From positions 2,212,476 to 2,276,475 of the forward strand of contig CM054145.1 of the NCBI GenBank assembly GCA_028751875.1: a stretch of DNA of 64,000 bases. Reading direction: 5' to 3'. The notes under the pieces were generated by a model. The model was not told where the DNA came from and did not search any database. It was given only the letters and a program-made list of their open reading frames with translations. The stretch is from Rapana venosa. Lineage: Eukaryota; Mollusca; Gastropoda; Neogastropoda; Muricidae. Position numbers and translations under genes: made by a program. Positions 1 to 9,489 of this stretch are shown in pieces (the first letter of the stretch is position 1; every line of letters begins with the position of its first letter).

Positions 1-330
1 TTGGTGGCCGACAATTGCGTGGATTTAAAACACCACCCAGTGCTGTTATGAAACAGGCAATGGTGAACCAACACTAAAACTGATCAGCCCTAGTCGGCTC
101 CAGTCCTGACAACATCCACATCTGATCTGAATTTCGTTTCAAAAGCATAATAAACCATGTAAAAAAACCAAAAACAAACTGTTAATGCTGTTCTTCCTCA
201 TACTATACTAAAAATGGTGGCAACTCATCTTTTGGGTCTTTTTTTTCTTTTTTTCCCTTTCATTCCTTATTGAGACTGGATTATGTTTTCAATGTCCCCG
301 TGATGTGTGATCTGAAAAACCAATCAAAGA

Positions 331-690
331 CATGGGGGATGGGATAGCCTAGTGGTCAGAACATTGCGTTTGCAATCTGACGACCCAGGTTCGATTCCCG
401 TTCAAGGGGGATATTTTTCTCTGGAGTTAACATCAGTGCAGACTCCACTCTCCCCAAAAGTCCTTCGGATGAGACTATAAACCGAGGCCCCGTGTGCAAA
501 CGCACGCAGGACATCTTGCGCACACGTTAAATCCTATTCCACTTTTCGTAAGAGTAGGCCATTGTGTGCCGGTGGGAACAGATGACAGAATTCACAAATC
601 CACATACACACGGGGACTGGATGTAAAAAAGCGCATAAGTGCTTATTCCATTATCCTCGATATAAAAAATTAAAAAATTGTAAAAAATGA
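331..690 (+). mobile_element. tRNA-derived SINE
   Basis: The head looks like a pol III promoter: an A-box-like TAGCCTAGTGGTC at 345-357 and a B box GGTTCGATTCC at 388-398. The body (about 460-590) contains AGTCCTTCGGATGAGACTAT followed by a CCGAGGCCCCGTGTGC block, shared with the other SINEs of this window. The 3' part carries GCGCATAAGTGCTTATTCC and an A-rich end. The body resembles the conserved central domain of animal SINE superfamilies (possibly MetaSINE), but I cannot confirm that without a database. The head does not fold as a full tRNA. Confidence 0.8.
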
Positions 691-774
691 CACACATGTC
701 TACGTACAAACATTCAGATTTTTTCTGTCCGTTTTGTCTCTGAGGGCTCCAACTTTCCTTGTTTCCAGGGTGGC

Positions 775-1190
775 AGGGGAGGGGGGAGTTTTGGTTGGGG
801 AGTAGGGAATAGTTTTTTTGGTAGGGGAGGGGGAATAGTTTTTTGGTAGGGGAGGGGGAATAGTTTTTGGTAGGGGAGGGGATAGTTTTTGGGTAGGGAG
901 TAGGGAAAAGTTTTTGGTAGGGGAGTAGGGAATAGTTTTTGGTAGGGGAGTAGGGAATAGTTTTTTTTGGTAGGGGAGTAGGGAATAGTTTTTTGGTAGG
1001 GGAGTAGGGAATAGTTTTTTGGTAGGGGAGTAGGGAATAGTTTTTTTGGTTGGGGAGTAGGAATAGTTTTGGGTTGGGGAGTAGGGAATAGTTTTTTTTG
1101 GTCAGGGGGAGGGGAATAGTTTTTTGGTAGGGGAGTAGAGAATAGTTTTTTGGTCAGGGAGGGGGAATAGTTTTTTGTTTGGGGGGTGGG
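775..1190. repeat. G-rich minisatellite (about 23-25 bp unit)
   Basis: About fifteen imperfect copies of a unit like GGTAGGGGAGTAGGGAATAG preceded by a T run of variable length. Each unit has two or three runs of three or more G, so the + strand could form G-quadruplexes. Length variation is mainly in the T run. No coding potential is seen. The block lies directly next to the 3' side of the inverted F module (1.25-1.71 kb). Confidence 0.9.
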
Positions 1191-1249
1191 GGCATTTTTG
1201 TTTATTTCTTTGTTTCTTTAGGGGGTGGGGATTTTTCTTCCTAGCAAAG

Positions 1250-1980
1250 AAATAACGAAGACAAAGTCTCAGTGTTCAAGAAGTCTTCATGATGATGAAG
1301 CCCAGATGTCATGGCCATGAAGATTATTCTAGATAGTGGTGATCAAAGTCCTGTGCAGATATTCTGATGAAGATTAAGTACCAACGATGATGAACAAGTC
1401 TTGGCGTTGTTGAACTCTTCATAACAATGATGAAATCTTTGCCTTGTAAAAGTCTTGGTGATGATGACACCTGGGCATTGAAGAAGTCTTTGTGTTGAAG
1501 TGTTGATAGCGTCTTGGTGATGATGAAGTCCTGGTGATGATGAAGTCCTGGTGATGATGAGGTCTTGGTGATGAAGTCTTGGTGATGATGAAGTCTTGGT
1601 GATGGTGAAGTCTTGGTGATGATGAAGTCTTGGTGATGATGAAGTCTTGGCCACAATACAGAAAGATGACGTCTTGGCCATGGTCAAGTTTTGAAGTCCT
1701 GGTGGTAAGACCTGAGGATGATTAAAATCATTAATATGTTATTATCTCAAAATACAAAAAATATGTACATTAATCATAAACAAAGAACAAACAATTTTAA
1801 AAATATGAAACAATTACCACAGAAAATGGTGCAATATGACATCAACGCATCACTACTTCTATGCAGAAAACACCCACTTAAAACAAATTTTTTTTTAATG
1901 AGATGTTCACAATCATATAAAAACCTATATACAAAATATCATGGAGCAGAACATCAGAGCGTTGCGCTGGTGATCTGACC
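1250..1980 (-). repeat. Module F, inverted copy, with 17 bp minisatellite
   Basis: On the minus strand, 1980-1712 matches the sequence upstream of the other F copies (a stretch containing GCACCATTTTCTGTG and then a T-rich tract) and ends in CATCCTCAG at about 1712. An exon-like segment follows from 1711, with a 17 bp tandem unit GACTTCATCATCACCAA at about 1650-1505. The same head is seen at 56850 and 48522. Frames are open across the tandem part because 17 bp repeated three times gives a 17-residue period; this alone is not evidence of a protein. Confidence 0.75.
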
Positions 1981-2030
1981 ATCTGGGATCAAGACACCAT
2001 GCAGATGCCTGTTTAAAGGATTACAGTTAA

Positions 2031-2738
2031 CCTCTTAACTGCCCAGTGCAAGTGCACCCTATATGCCGGGGAATAAAATTCTTATGTACCACTGCTATGT
2101 TCCTATCCCTCTTACTCAGAAACTACTACATGAATATTCCTGATAGTCTGCACAATGACAGTATATATATCGTAGATTACTTTGAGGCAAGCTCAAATTA
2201 GTTTGCATGATATTTCACTGCGAAAATATATTTAAAATGTAAAAAAAATTGACCAAAAATACGATTTCTTTATCACCACTGTCATTTTGAGTACCCCCGA
2301 TCTCAATAACGTCAAACATAAGTCTAGGCCAAATCTCATTCCTTTTTTTTAATGCACGATCAGCTGAATCATACATGATCGTTTTCATCACTGTTAGGTA
2401 AATCTACAGTTTTATTTGCCACTTTTACAGCTGTGTAAAGTTATTTATGCCTTCAACAAGAAGTGTCAGCCATTTTGAACACGAACTTCCCAAGCAGTCA
2501 TGCATAAAAACACAAAATACGAGCTAAAAAACGATCGTTTTTGCTATGGTTTTTGCAGCTGGATGTTGCCAAGCAACAGAGAGTGACCTCCATTAATTTT
2601 GGAGTTCTTTCCCTTTAACTGTAGTCAAGGAAGCAGGCTTGTTTACTACGGTTCGACACCCCGGAAATTTTCTGGGTTGTTGGCGTATAGGGTGCACGTT
2701 TAGCCCCGGAAAATTTCCGGGGTAAGGCAGTCTAGTGG
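2031..2738. mobile_element. Non-autonomous piggyBac-like MITE (708 bp)
   Basis: The element is flanked by TTAA at 2027-2030 and 2739-2742. The intact neighbour unit at about 2768 reads GGATTGCAGTTAACATCAG, the expected empty site. The ends are imperfect inverted repeats: CCTCTTAACTGCC at the left, and CCACTAGACTGCC when the right end is read on the minus strand. An inner pair GTGCACCCTATATGCC / GTGCACCCTATACGCC is also inverted. No transposase ORF is present. TTAA targets and CC-starting ends are typical of the piggyBac superfamily. A perfect CCCCGGAAAATTTCCGGGG hairpin lies near the right end (2704-2722). Confidence 0.8.
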
Positions 2739-2798
2739 TTAACATCAGTAAGCCCGTTTAAAGGATTGCAGTTAACATCAGTATGCCTGTTTAAAGGA

Positions 2799-3173
2799 AG
2801 TTGGAAGGAAGGTGGCAGGATGGTTAAGACGTTTGCCTGCCAACTAGTAAACCGTGAGGTTCTGGGTTTGATTCCCACCTCGCCCTTTCTTCCCAGTTTG
2901 ACAAAAAAATCTAACTGAATGTCAAAGTCCTTCGGAGGAGACTATAAACCGAGGCCCCATGTGTGAACGCATGCAGAACATCTTGCGCACACGTTAAATC
3001 CTGTTCCGCTTTTCGAAAGAGTAGGCCATTGTGTGCCGGTGGGAACAGATGACAATTTTTTTTTTTTAAACGCATACACACGCCAAAACAAAAATATCAA
3101 CTGAGCGCTTTGATTTGTAACTTTACAAGATTCAGCGCTATATAAATTCCATACATTATTATTATTATTATTA
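2799..3173 (+). mobile_element. tRNA-derived SINE with LINE-like tail
   Basis: The A-box-like TGGCAGGATGGTTAAGACG is at 2813-2831 and the B box GGTTTGATTCC at 2865-2875. The shared SINE body (GAGACTATAAACCGAGGCCC) follows. The 3' end carries AGCGCTATATAAATTCC and (ATT)n. TTAAAGGA at 2791-2798 and 3174-3181 is the likely target-site duplication. The tail matches the 3' end of the CR1/L2-like LINE copies in this window, suggesting that LINE supplied the retrotransposition machinery. Confidence 0.85.
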
Positions 3174-3260
3174 TTAAAGGATTTTACCCTGCAGTTCACA
3201 TCAGTATGCCTGTCTAGAGGATTTCACCCTGCACTTCACATCAGTACTGACTCCTCTGGT

Positions 3261-4285
3261 CAGTTCCAATCCAAAGTCTATCCCCAAAGTTGCCATGCTG
3301 CAATCTAAACCCTAGCAGCGCGGTTCCCAGAACATTCCGGAACAACCTTTCAAAGCACATGGCAGATCCAGGAATATTCTGGGATGATGTATGTGATCGT
3401 AATTAAAGGCTCACTTTCAAAGGTCACCCAATGAATGTTAAGGCCAATGAAGGGCTGCAAAAAGGATTGAGGATCATTCAGCACACACGAGCATCAAGGA
3501 TTTTGATTGGTTTAGAGGGTACTTTTGTATTTTTTCAGACCAGTTGCAATCATCTTCAAGAAAAATGGCGGCCCGCATTTGCGCCAGAGTTTCATAAAGC
3601 GTTTCAGGAGCATTTTGACAACGTTGACAGCAAGAAAGAGTTTTAGAGGCGGAATTTGGTTTACTTAAACAGTGACAAGGATGATCAGCTAAGGATAGAG
3701 GAATTTTTTTTTTTTAACTTGGTAAAAATTGATCGCAATCTGACCAAATTGAACGGCGTTAGTTTTGCTGGATGCATTTCTTCACTACTTGGCAATTTCA
3801 ACGTCACAGATTTTTAAAAACTTTATTTTGATGCAACAAAGATTCGAAATTATTTTTGTTGAGACAAATTAATATGCTGTTGAGTATTTTGCATCATACA
3901 AAATTAAGCCACTGTTGGATTTTCTTCACAGAAAGCCACTACTTCACACGAAATGAGTGTTCTCCGCCATGATGATTGCAATGGCGTCAGATCGTTTCGC
4001 TAGAGTTTTACAGGTATTCGACGATCAAAAAAACCAACATTAACTCCTTTTTTTTTTTTTTTAAAAGAACCAATGTCAAGAAATAGTATTTACCTAATCA
4101 TGACAATGCTGTACCCACACAATATTCCTTATTGTGTTAAAATCAATCTGGGGCCCTGACAGTGCGACAGTGATCACAAGTGGACAGGCAATTTTTCTTG
4201 TGAAACCATAATCATTAATACTACATGCTGCTATAAAAATACACTCATTTAAACGCTTGTTGTCTAATCTTTCCAGTGATTGATA
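3261..4285. other. No recognisable gene or repeat
   Basis: About 1 kb without clear coding sequence. A 71-codon open frame at 3431-3646 has no recognisable domain. T runs and AT-rich tracts are present. The sequence is not repeated elsewhere in the window as far as I can see, so it may be unique flanking DNA or an old unrecognised insertion. Confidence 0.5.
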
Positions 4286-4706
4286 GCTTTACACACTTAT
4301 GAAGAGGTGTCCTTATGATCTAGAAATTCTGGCAAAGATGGAGACCTGGCAATCAGACACACAGGAGTACAGTAATACCTCAAAACAGACACATCTCTGC
4401 AGGTGATGACCAAGCCATCTAAAAATACATCAATGAAAGAACATCCAGAAAGAAGAAACAAACCATCACACAAGATAACACATCAATGCATCATGACTTC
4501 AGGCTGCCCTCTATCTTGCTACACATCATTACCATTTTCCTCAGTAGAGAAAACTCTTCAGCTTCCTTACAATACACACAGTGTCAGTGTCACACATCTC
4601 CAACAGCAGTATGCTCAGAGAACTTTGTCAACATGCTGCTATCACATCCAGTACTGTTTAAACTGAATATAGAAAAAAATGTAGACGATAGATGACAGAA
4701 CCATAC

Positions 4707-4863
4707 CTTGCAGGGAACAAGTTGGCTTTTAAAATTCAGTTCATGATGAAGACTGCAGTTCTGAAGATGAAGTTGTCCTGGTGATGTTGAAGTTTGGGTA
4801 ATGATGAAGACTGCAGTCCTGGTGATGATGAAATCAGGGTGATGGTAAAGTTCTTGTGAATTT
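4707..4863 (-). other. Module B, exon-like segment
   Basis: On the minus strand a pyrimidine-rich stretch ends TTGTGTCTTGGACAG at 4864, and the segment ends CCCTGCAAG at 4707 followed by GTATGGTTCTGTC. It contains degenerate (ACTTCATCATCACCAGG)-type units. It is the inverted twin of 10153-10312. One frame is open throughout, but without a start that makes sense. Splicing is inferred from the signals only. Confidence 0.6.
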
Positions 4864-5200
4864 CTGTCCAAGACACAAATAGAAATACAGGATTATCTCA
4901 AAGGAGAAACTGAATTTCTTTTTTTAAAAAATCAATGATAAAAAAAAAGAAAATAAGATAAGAGACAAATCAGAGCCACAGCACAGTACAACATTAATGC
5001 ATCATGACTTCATGCAGGCTTCTTTCTTGCTACAATTTTATTCTGAACATTGCTATTTATAAAAACAACAACTCTTCAACTTGTTCACAACACACACAGC
5101 GTCAGTTTCACCCATCTTCAACAGCAGTGTCATCAGGGCACTTCATCAACAGGGTGGTAACCAATCCAATCCAATTATAATCATTTACATATAGAATTAA

Positions 5201-5520
5201 GAAGGCAGATGGCAGGATGGTCAAGACATTCACCTGTCTAACAAGTAAACCAAGAGGTTCTGGGTTCAATTCCAGCCTTGCCCTTTCTTCCCAGTTTGAC
5301 AAGAAAAGCAAACTGAATGTCAAAGTCCTTCGGACAAGACCATACATTGAGACCCTGTGAGTGAATATATGCAGAACATCTTGCACACCGGTTAAAAACA
5401 TGTTTGGCCTTTTGGAAGAGTAGGCCATGTCATGCCAGTAGGAACGGATAACACCACTTCAAAAACCCACGCACACAGGTGTCCTGTTTAGACACCATCC
5501 CCACAGTCAGAATGCGGTTA
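5201..5520 (+). mobile_element. tRNA-derived SINE
   Basis: The head contains GGCAGGATGGTCAAGACATT and a B box GGTTCAATTCC at 5263-5273, followed by the shared body with AAAGTCCTTCGGACAAGACC. Its inverted twin lies at about 9490-9830 in the other arm of the inverted repeat, so the insertion predates that duplication. Degraded orthologous copies are found near 22.5, 38.0 and 61.4 kb, always between modules A and B. Confidence 0.8.
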
Positions 5521-5611
5521 CCTAAACTGGTGGTGGAGGAGGAGGGGGAAGGGGGTCGCACATGCAAAAATCTCACCATTGGTGAACCTGGGAGCTCTAG
5601 CCGAGGAACAG

Positions 5612-5870
5612 GAAAAGAATCCACATTCAGAGAATAAAGAACAGCGGTGACAGAACCATACCTTGAAGGGAACCTGTCCACATTCAAAGAATAAATAACA
5701 GCGGTAACAGAACCATACCTTGAAGGGAACCTGTCAACATTCAAAGAATAAAGAACAGCGGTGACAGAACCATACCTTGAAGGGAACCTGTCAACATTCA
5801 AAGAATAAAGAACAGCGGTAACAGAACCATACCGTGAAGGGAACCTGTCCACATTGACTTTGGAAGTCCT
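5612..5870 (-). repeat. 57 bp tandem repeat carrying donor-like sites
   Basis: Four copies spaced exactly 57 bp, marked by ACAGCGGTRACAGAACC at 5641, 5698, 5755 and 5812. On the minus strand each unit contains CCCTTCAAGGTATGGTTCTG (one copy has CACGGTATGG), so the array duplicates the donor-like end of module A. Because 57 is divisible by three, one frame repeats the peptide NVDRFPSRYGSVTAVLYSL (19 residues) four times. Two copies are present in the + orientation at 9275-9390. Confidence 0.85.
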
Positions 5871-6041
5871 GGCACTGAAGTAGTCCTTGCAGTGATGAAG
5901 AAGTCCTTGTAGTGATGAAGTAGTCCTTGCAGTGATGAAGTAGTCCTTGCAGTGATGAAGAAGTCCTTGTAGTGATGAAGAAGTCCTTGTGATGATGACT
6001 GCAATCCCAGAGATGATCAAAGTTCCTGCCATGATGAGATT
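5833..6041 (-). other. Module A with D-type head, exon-like segment
   Basis: On the minus strand a tract ends TTTTTTGGACAG at 6042; the segment then reads like the head of module D (CATGGCAGGAACTTTGATC) and passes into 20 bp units of module A (5990-5880). It ends at CTTCACG|GTATGG (5833). The hybrid head indicates recombination between D and A modules. An ORF running through it (6062 to 5430) owes its openness to the 20 bp and 57 bp repeats and starts near a short hydrophobic stretch; I do not regard it as a demonstrated gene. Confidence 0.55.
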
Positions 6042-6059
6042 CTGTCCAAAAAACAACAA

Positions 6060-6419
6060 CAAGAAAACATCATTATCTCAAGAGAGAAAACTGGAGCAGC
6101 ATATTAGCAGAGCGATTAAAAAGAAATGAATAGAATGACATCAAGAAGAAACAAATCATCACAGACCATAGTACAGTACAACATTAATGCATCCTGACTT
6201 CATGCAGTCTTACTTTCTTGCTACACATTTCTACACTTTTATTCACTACCTTTCATTCTACAGAACACTACTTCACTTGTTTAGAATATACACAGCAGTG
6301 ATGTCATTAACCTCCAAGAGCAGTGTCATCAAGGCACTTTCTCCACAGTGTGGTATCCACCCAATCCAGTACAATTCAAATTGTATACAGAAGGAAGAGG
6401 ACAGGTGACACAACCATAC
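6060..6419 (-). repeat. Module C downstream spacer, inverted
   Basis: Reverse complement of 54861-55230. It contains the conserved blocks TGTACTGGATTGGGTGGATA and ATGACACTGCTCTTGGAGG that follow module C elsewhere (10.2, 43.7 and 54.9 kb), then leads into the next acceptor-like tract. No ORF of interest; the 73-codon open frame here also appears at 55093-54872 because the sequence is duplicated. Confidence 0.7.
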
Positions 6420-6957
6420 CTTGAAGGGAAGCAGTCAAAGAGGATTTCTGAAGTCCTGGCAATGAAGGTGTCCTTGCAGTGTTGAAGTAGTCCTTGCAGT
6501 GATGAAGTAGTCCTTGCAGTGATGAAGTAGTCCTTGCAGTGTTTTTATTCTAGTAAAAATTTGTAAAGTCCTTATAATGAAGACGTCCATGCAAGTAAGA
6601 AGTCCTTGCAGTAATGAAGTCATCTTTGTGGTGATGAAGAAGTCCTGATGAACAAGTCCTTGTAATGATGAAGAAAAACCTTATGGTGATAAAGAAGTCC
6701 TTATGGTGATGAAGAAGTCCTTATGGTGATGAAGAAGTCCTTATGGTGATGAAGAAGTCCTTATGGTGTTGAAGAAGTCCTTATGGTGATGAAGAAGTCC
6801 TTATGGTGATGAAGAAGTCCTTATGGTGATGAAGAAGTCCTTGAAGTGTTGAAGAACTGCTTAAAGTGATGAAGAAGTCCTTAAAATGATGAAGATACCG
6901 TAGTGCTGATGAAAAAGTCCTTGCTGCCATGAAAAAGTCCTTGTAGCCAAAGACGTC
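6420..6957 (-). other. Module C, exon-like segment with 20 bp minisatellite
   Basis: On the minus strand it begins at the block AAGACGTCTTTGGCTACAAG, runs through about ten units of AAGGACTTCTTCATCACCAT (6850-6670) and further units of the CACTGCAAGGACTACTTCAT type (6560-6470), and ends CCCTTCAAG|GTATGG at 6420. It is the inverted counterpart of 54000-54860. Confidence 0.65.
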
Positions 6958-6966
6958 TTAACAACG

Positions 6967-7016
6967 ATGAATAATAATAATAATAATAATAATAGAATTT
7001 GTATAGCGCATATTCG
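6967..7016 (-). repeat. (AAT)n microsatellite and LINE/SINE tail
   Basis: (AAT) repeats followed by AGAATTTGTATAGCGCATA, the reverse complement of the common 3' tail. The matching site at about 53950-53995 in the + orientation carries the 3' end of a truncated LINE, so this is the same insertion, cut by the gap. Confidence 0.7.
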
Positions 7017-7516
7017 NNNNNNNNNNNNNNNNNNNNNNNNNNNNNNNNNNNNNNNNNNNNNNNNNNNNNNNNNNNNNNNNNNNNNNNNNNNNNNNNNNNN
7101 NNNNNNNNNNNNNNNNNNNNNNNNNNNNNNNNNNNNNNNNNNNNNNNNNNNNNNNNNNNNNNNNNNNNNNNNNNNNNNNNNNNNNNNNNNNNNNNNNNNN
7201 NNNNNNNNNNNNNNNNNNNNNNNNNNNNNNNNNNNNNNNNNNNNNNNNNNNNNNNNNNNNNNNNNNNNNNNNNNNNNNNNNNNNNNNNNNNNNNNNNNNN
7301 NNNNNNNNNNNNNNNNNNNNNNNNNNNNNNNNNNNNNNNNNNNNNNNNNNNNNNNNNNNNNNNNNNNNNNNNNNNNNNNNNNNNNNNNNNNNNNNNNNNN
7401 NNNNNNNNNNNNNNNNNNNNNNNNNNNNNNNNNNNNNNNNNNNNNNNNNNNNNNNNNNNNNNNNNNNNNNNNNNNNNNNNNNNNNNNNNNNNNNNNNNNN
7501 NNNNNNNNNNNNNNNN
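7017..7516. other. Assembly gap (500 N)
   Basis: Exactly 500 N, a fixed-size scaffold gap of unknown true length. It sits between the two arms of the inverted repeat, so the orientation of the left arm relative to the right arm depends on this join. Confidence 1.
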
Positions 7517-8079
7517 AAAACTTTTAATTGAATATGTGTCAATTTTAAGTCAATTTTTTAAATGGTTTTTAACGGCGACCGTGGGGGTTGCTATACAACT
7601 ATCAGATTCTGGAAGTAGGGAGATTATTTTTTATTTTCTGACGAATTATTTTCCGCTGTGTGTGACACGTGTGAATTGCTCATATCTAAACCCAAATAGA
7701 CTCTAAATCACATGCCTCTTACGCTTAATGTGAACTTTCCAAACAATAACTTCTGTAATACTGGTGAATCAGTCAGTACCAAACATTCAAGAAAATGGTT
7801 TTGGAATAATGAGCATGCTACTGTCTTTAAAGATACTCTATGTTCAGATATAGTTCACGAAAAAATTAATACAGCAATCGATTTGATTGACTTTGACATT
7901 AATGCTGCTTTAAATATGTTTAATGAATCTATAAAAGAGTGTGCCGAGTGTATGACGAAATGTGTGTCTGTAAATAACCATAAAAGATCAGGTGGTTGGT
8001 TTGACAATGAATGTGTTAACAGCAGAAGACATGTGAGAAGGTTATTGAAAAAATATCAACGTACTTTGGACGTACAAAG
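7517..8079 (+). pseudogene. LINE fragment, endonuclease-RT linker region
   Basis: The open frame at 7712-8098 (128 codons) contains KWFWNNEHATVFKDTL and GGWFDNECVNSRRHVRRLLK, the tryptophan- and arginine-rich stretch that lies between the AP endonuclease and the reverse transcriptase in CR1/Jockey-type LINEs. There is no RT domain. The fragment ends at CGTACAAAG, followed by GCAACACAGA (8080-8089), the right target-site duplication also seen at 52802-52811. This is a duplicate of 52225-52801 and is better preserved than that copy; its left part is lost in the gap. Confidence 0.75.
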
Positions 8080-8864
8080 GCAACACAGAGAGACATAGAG
8101 AGAGAGGTGGAAGCAGTGTGAAATTTGGGGTGTGGTTTTGTGTGTGGAATTGACAGTTTGTTAACCATTATTTACTGTATAATTTTCAGTTTGCACATAC
8201 ATATATATTTATAGATATATATCTATGTGGGGGTGGGGGACATGCACTGCTGTTTCCACGGATTATCATGAACATGTAGCCAACATATTTGAAGCCACAC
8301 TCTTGGTTCTGTTGTAAAACCAGCTCCACAGTTGTATTACTGATGTACATGCTTCTTCAGGACACAATGCTCCTGTCTTAATGATAGGACTTGAGTTTGT
8401 TTCAGTTGATTTATTGATGTATTTTTTAAATCCTGTTGTTTGGTACATCACATTCTTGTTGATTCATTGTTTATGTGGGTGACATGAAGTTTGGACGTCA
8501 GAAACTGAAACTAGAAGGAAAAGTGGGAGAAAAGAGGAGGATGGAGGACCCTAAAAAAAGTAATAATGGGGAAAAGAAAAGGTGGTTGGAGGCCCCAGAC
8601 ATAAAAAGAAGAGAGAAAAAAGTAAGTGGGGGTGGGGGGAGTGAAAAAGAAAAATCTATGTATATGTGACTGAGAGTATTGTTTTTGTCACCATTATACA
8701 TTTTGTATTGAGTGTGTAATTGATATCTTGTATGATAAGATCCATTTATTTGTCCATTGAAAAATAATCATGGTCCTAAGGTGGCAGTATAGTTTGTGTT
8801 TGTGGCTGCTAATCTGTGTATTGATGTACTTACTGATAGATTTGACATGTGCTGGAAAATGTAG
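8080..8864 (+). repeat. Module G2
   Basis: Non-coding repeat module nearly identical to 52802-53620 and present in smeared form at 18.6-19.1 and 33.9-34.4 kb. Landmarks are ACATATATATTTATAGATAT, CCAGCTCCACAGTTGTATTA, and a purine-rich block (8500-8640) of GGAAAAGTGGGAGAAAAGAG type. It leads into the C/A-type head at about 8865. Confidence 0.75.
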
Positions 8865-9289
8865 GTCTTCATGGCTGTAAGGACTTCTTCATCATTGTTA
8901 AGATGTCTTTGGCTACAAGGACTTTTTCATGGCAGCAAGGACTACTTCATCACTGCAAGGACTTCTTCATCACTGCAAGGACTTCTTCATCACTGCAAGG
9001 ACTTCTTCATCACTGCAAGGACTACTTCATCACCGCAAGGACTACTTCATCACTGCAAGGACTTCTTCATCACTACAAGGACTTCATCACTGCAAGGACT
9101 TCTTCATCACTGCAAGGACTTCTTCATCACTGCAAGGACTACTTCATCACCGCAAGGACTTCTTCATCACTGCAAGGACTACTTCATCACTGCAAGGACT
9201 ACTTCATCACTGCAAGGACTTCTTCATCACTGCAAGGACTTCTTCAGTGCCAGGACTTCAAAAGTCAATGTGGACAGGTTCCCTTCAAG
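8865..9289 (+). other. Module A, exon-like segment with 20 bp minisatellite
   Basis: After a head with GTTAAGATGTCTTTGGCTAC, about sixteen tandem units of AAGGACTTCTTCATCACTGC (8930-9250) follow. The segment ends CCCTTCAAG|GTATGGTTCTG at 9289. All three forward frames are open, and each translates to the same circular 20-residue peptide SSLQGLLHHCKDFFITARTS because 20 bp shifts the frame every unit. That explains the three overlapping ORFs here without requiring a coding function. No strong acceptor precedes it. Confidence 0.65.
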
Positions 9290-9390
9290 GTATGGTTCTG
9301 TCACCGCTGTTCTTTATTCTTTGAATGTGGACAGGTTCCCTTCACGGTATGGTTCGTTCCCGCGTTCTTTATTCTTTAAATTTTGGGATT
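9275..9390 (+). repeat. 57 bp repeat, two copies
   Basis: Two units carrying TGGACAGGTTCCCTTCAAGG and TGGACAGGTTCCCTTCACGG, each followed by TATGGTTC. The inverted arm at 5612-5870 has four units, so copy number changed after the arms separated. Confidence 0.8.
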
Positions 9391-9489
9391 CTTTTCCTGT
9401 TCCTCACTTGAGCTCCCGGGTTTCCCACCAAGGGTGAGATTTTTGCATGTGCGACCCCCTTTCCCCCTCCTCCACCACCACCACCATTT

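Larger units (their letters stand above)
1995..3260 (+). repeat. Short dispersed tandem unit interrupted by two insertions
   Basis: The block TGCCTGTTTAAAGGATT followed by RCAGTTAACATCAGTA occurs at 2007-2030, 2750-2790, 3174-3215 and 3208-3250 in degenerate form. The array is split by the piggyBac-like MITE (2031-2738) and a SINE (2799-3173). Because the unit is repeated, the uninterrupted sequence is visible beside each insertion and shows directly which bases were duplicated. Confidence 0.7.
4286..6957 (-). repeat. Left arm of large inverted repeat (modules C-A-B read on minus)
   Basis: Read on the minus strand this segment runs module C (6957-6420), C tail, a D-head/A module (6041 down to about 5600), a SINE, module B (4863-4707) and the start of another C (about 4350-4290). 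The part at 4350-5990 is the reverse complement of about 8940-10840, with only small differences. The C part at 6957-6060 is the reverse complement of 54000-55250. A SINE tail present at 10632-10792 in the right arm is missing here. Confidence 0.8.

Noticed and set aside
331..405. Functional tRNA gene
   Set aside because: Only the A and B boxes are tRNA-like. No full cloverleaf can be drawn and a SINE body follows.
3431..3646. 71-codon ORF in the apparently unique segment
   Set aside because: No domain, no neighbouring exon signals, and a length expected by chance.
5430..6062. 210-codon minus-strand ORF with a short hydrophobic start
   Set aside because: It passes through a minisatellite, a 57 bp repeat and into SINE flank. 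The inverted copy at 8.9-9.4 kb does not keep the same start or end.
6958..7706. ORFs spanning the N block
   Set aside because: They consist mostly of undefined residues across a scaffold gap.
8930..9250. CRISPR-like array
   Set aside because: Units are contiguous 20 bp repeats with no spacers, in a eukaryotic context.
8849..9437. Three overlapping long forward ORFs as a repetitive protein gene
   Set aside because: They are explained fully by a stop-free 20 bp unit read in three frames. There is no consistent start, and the copies do not share ends.
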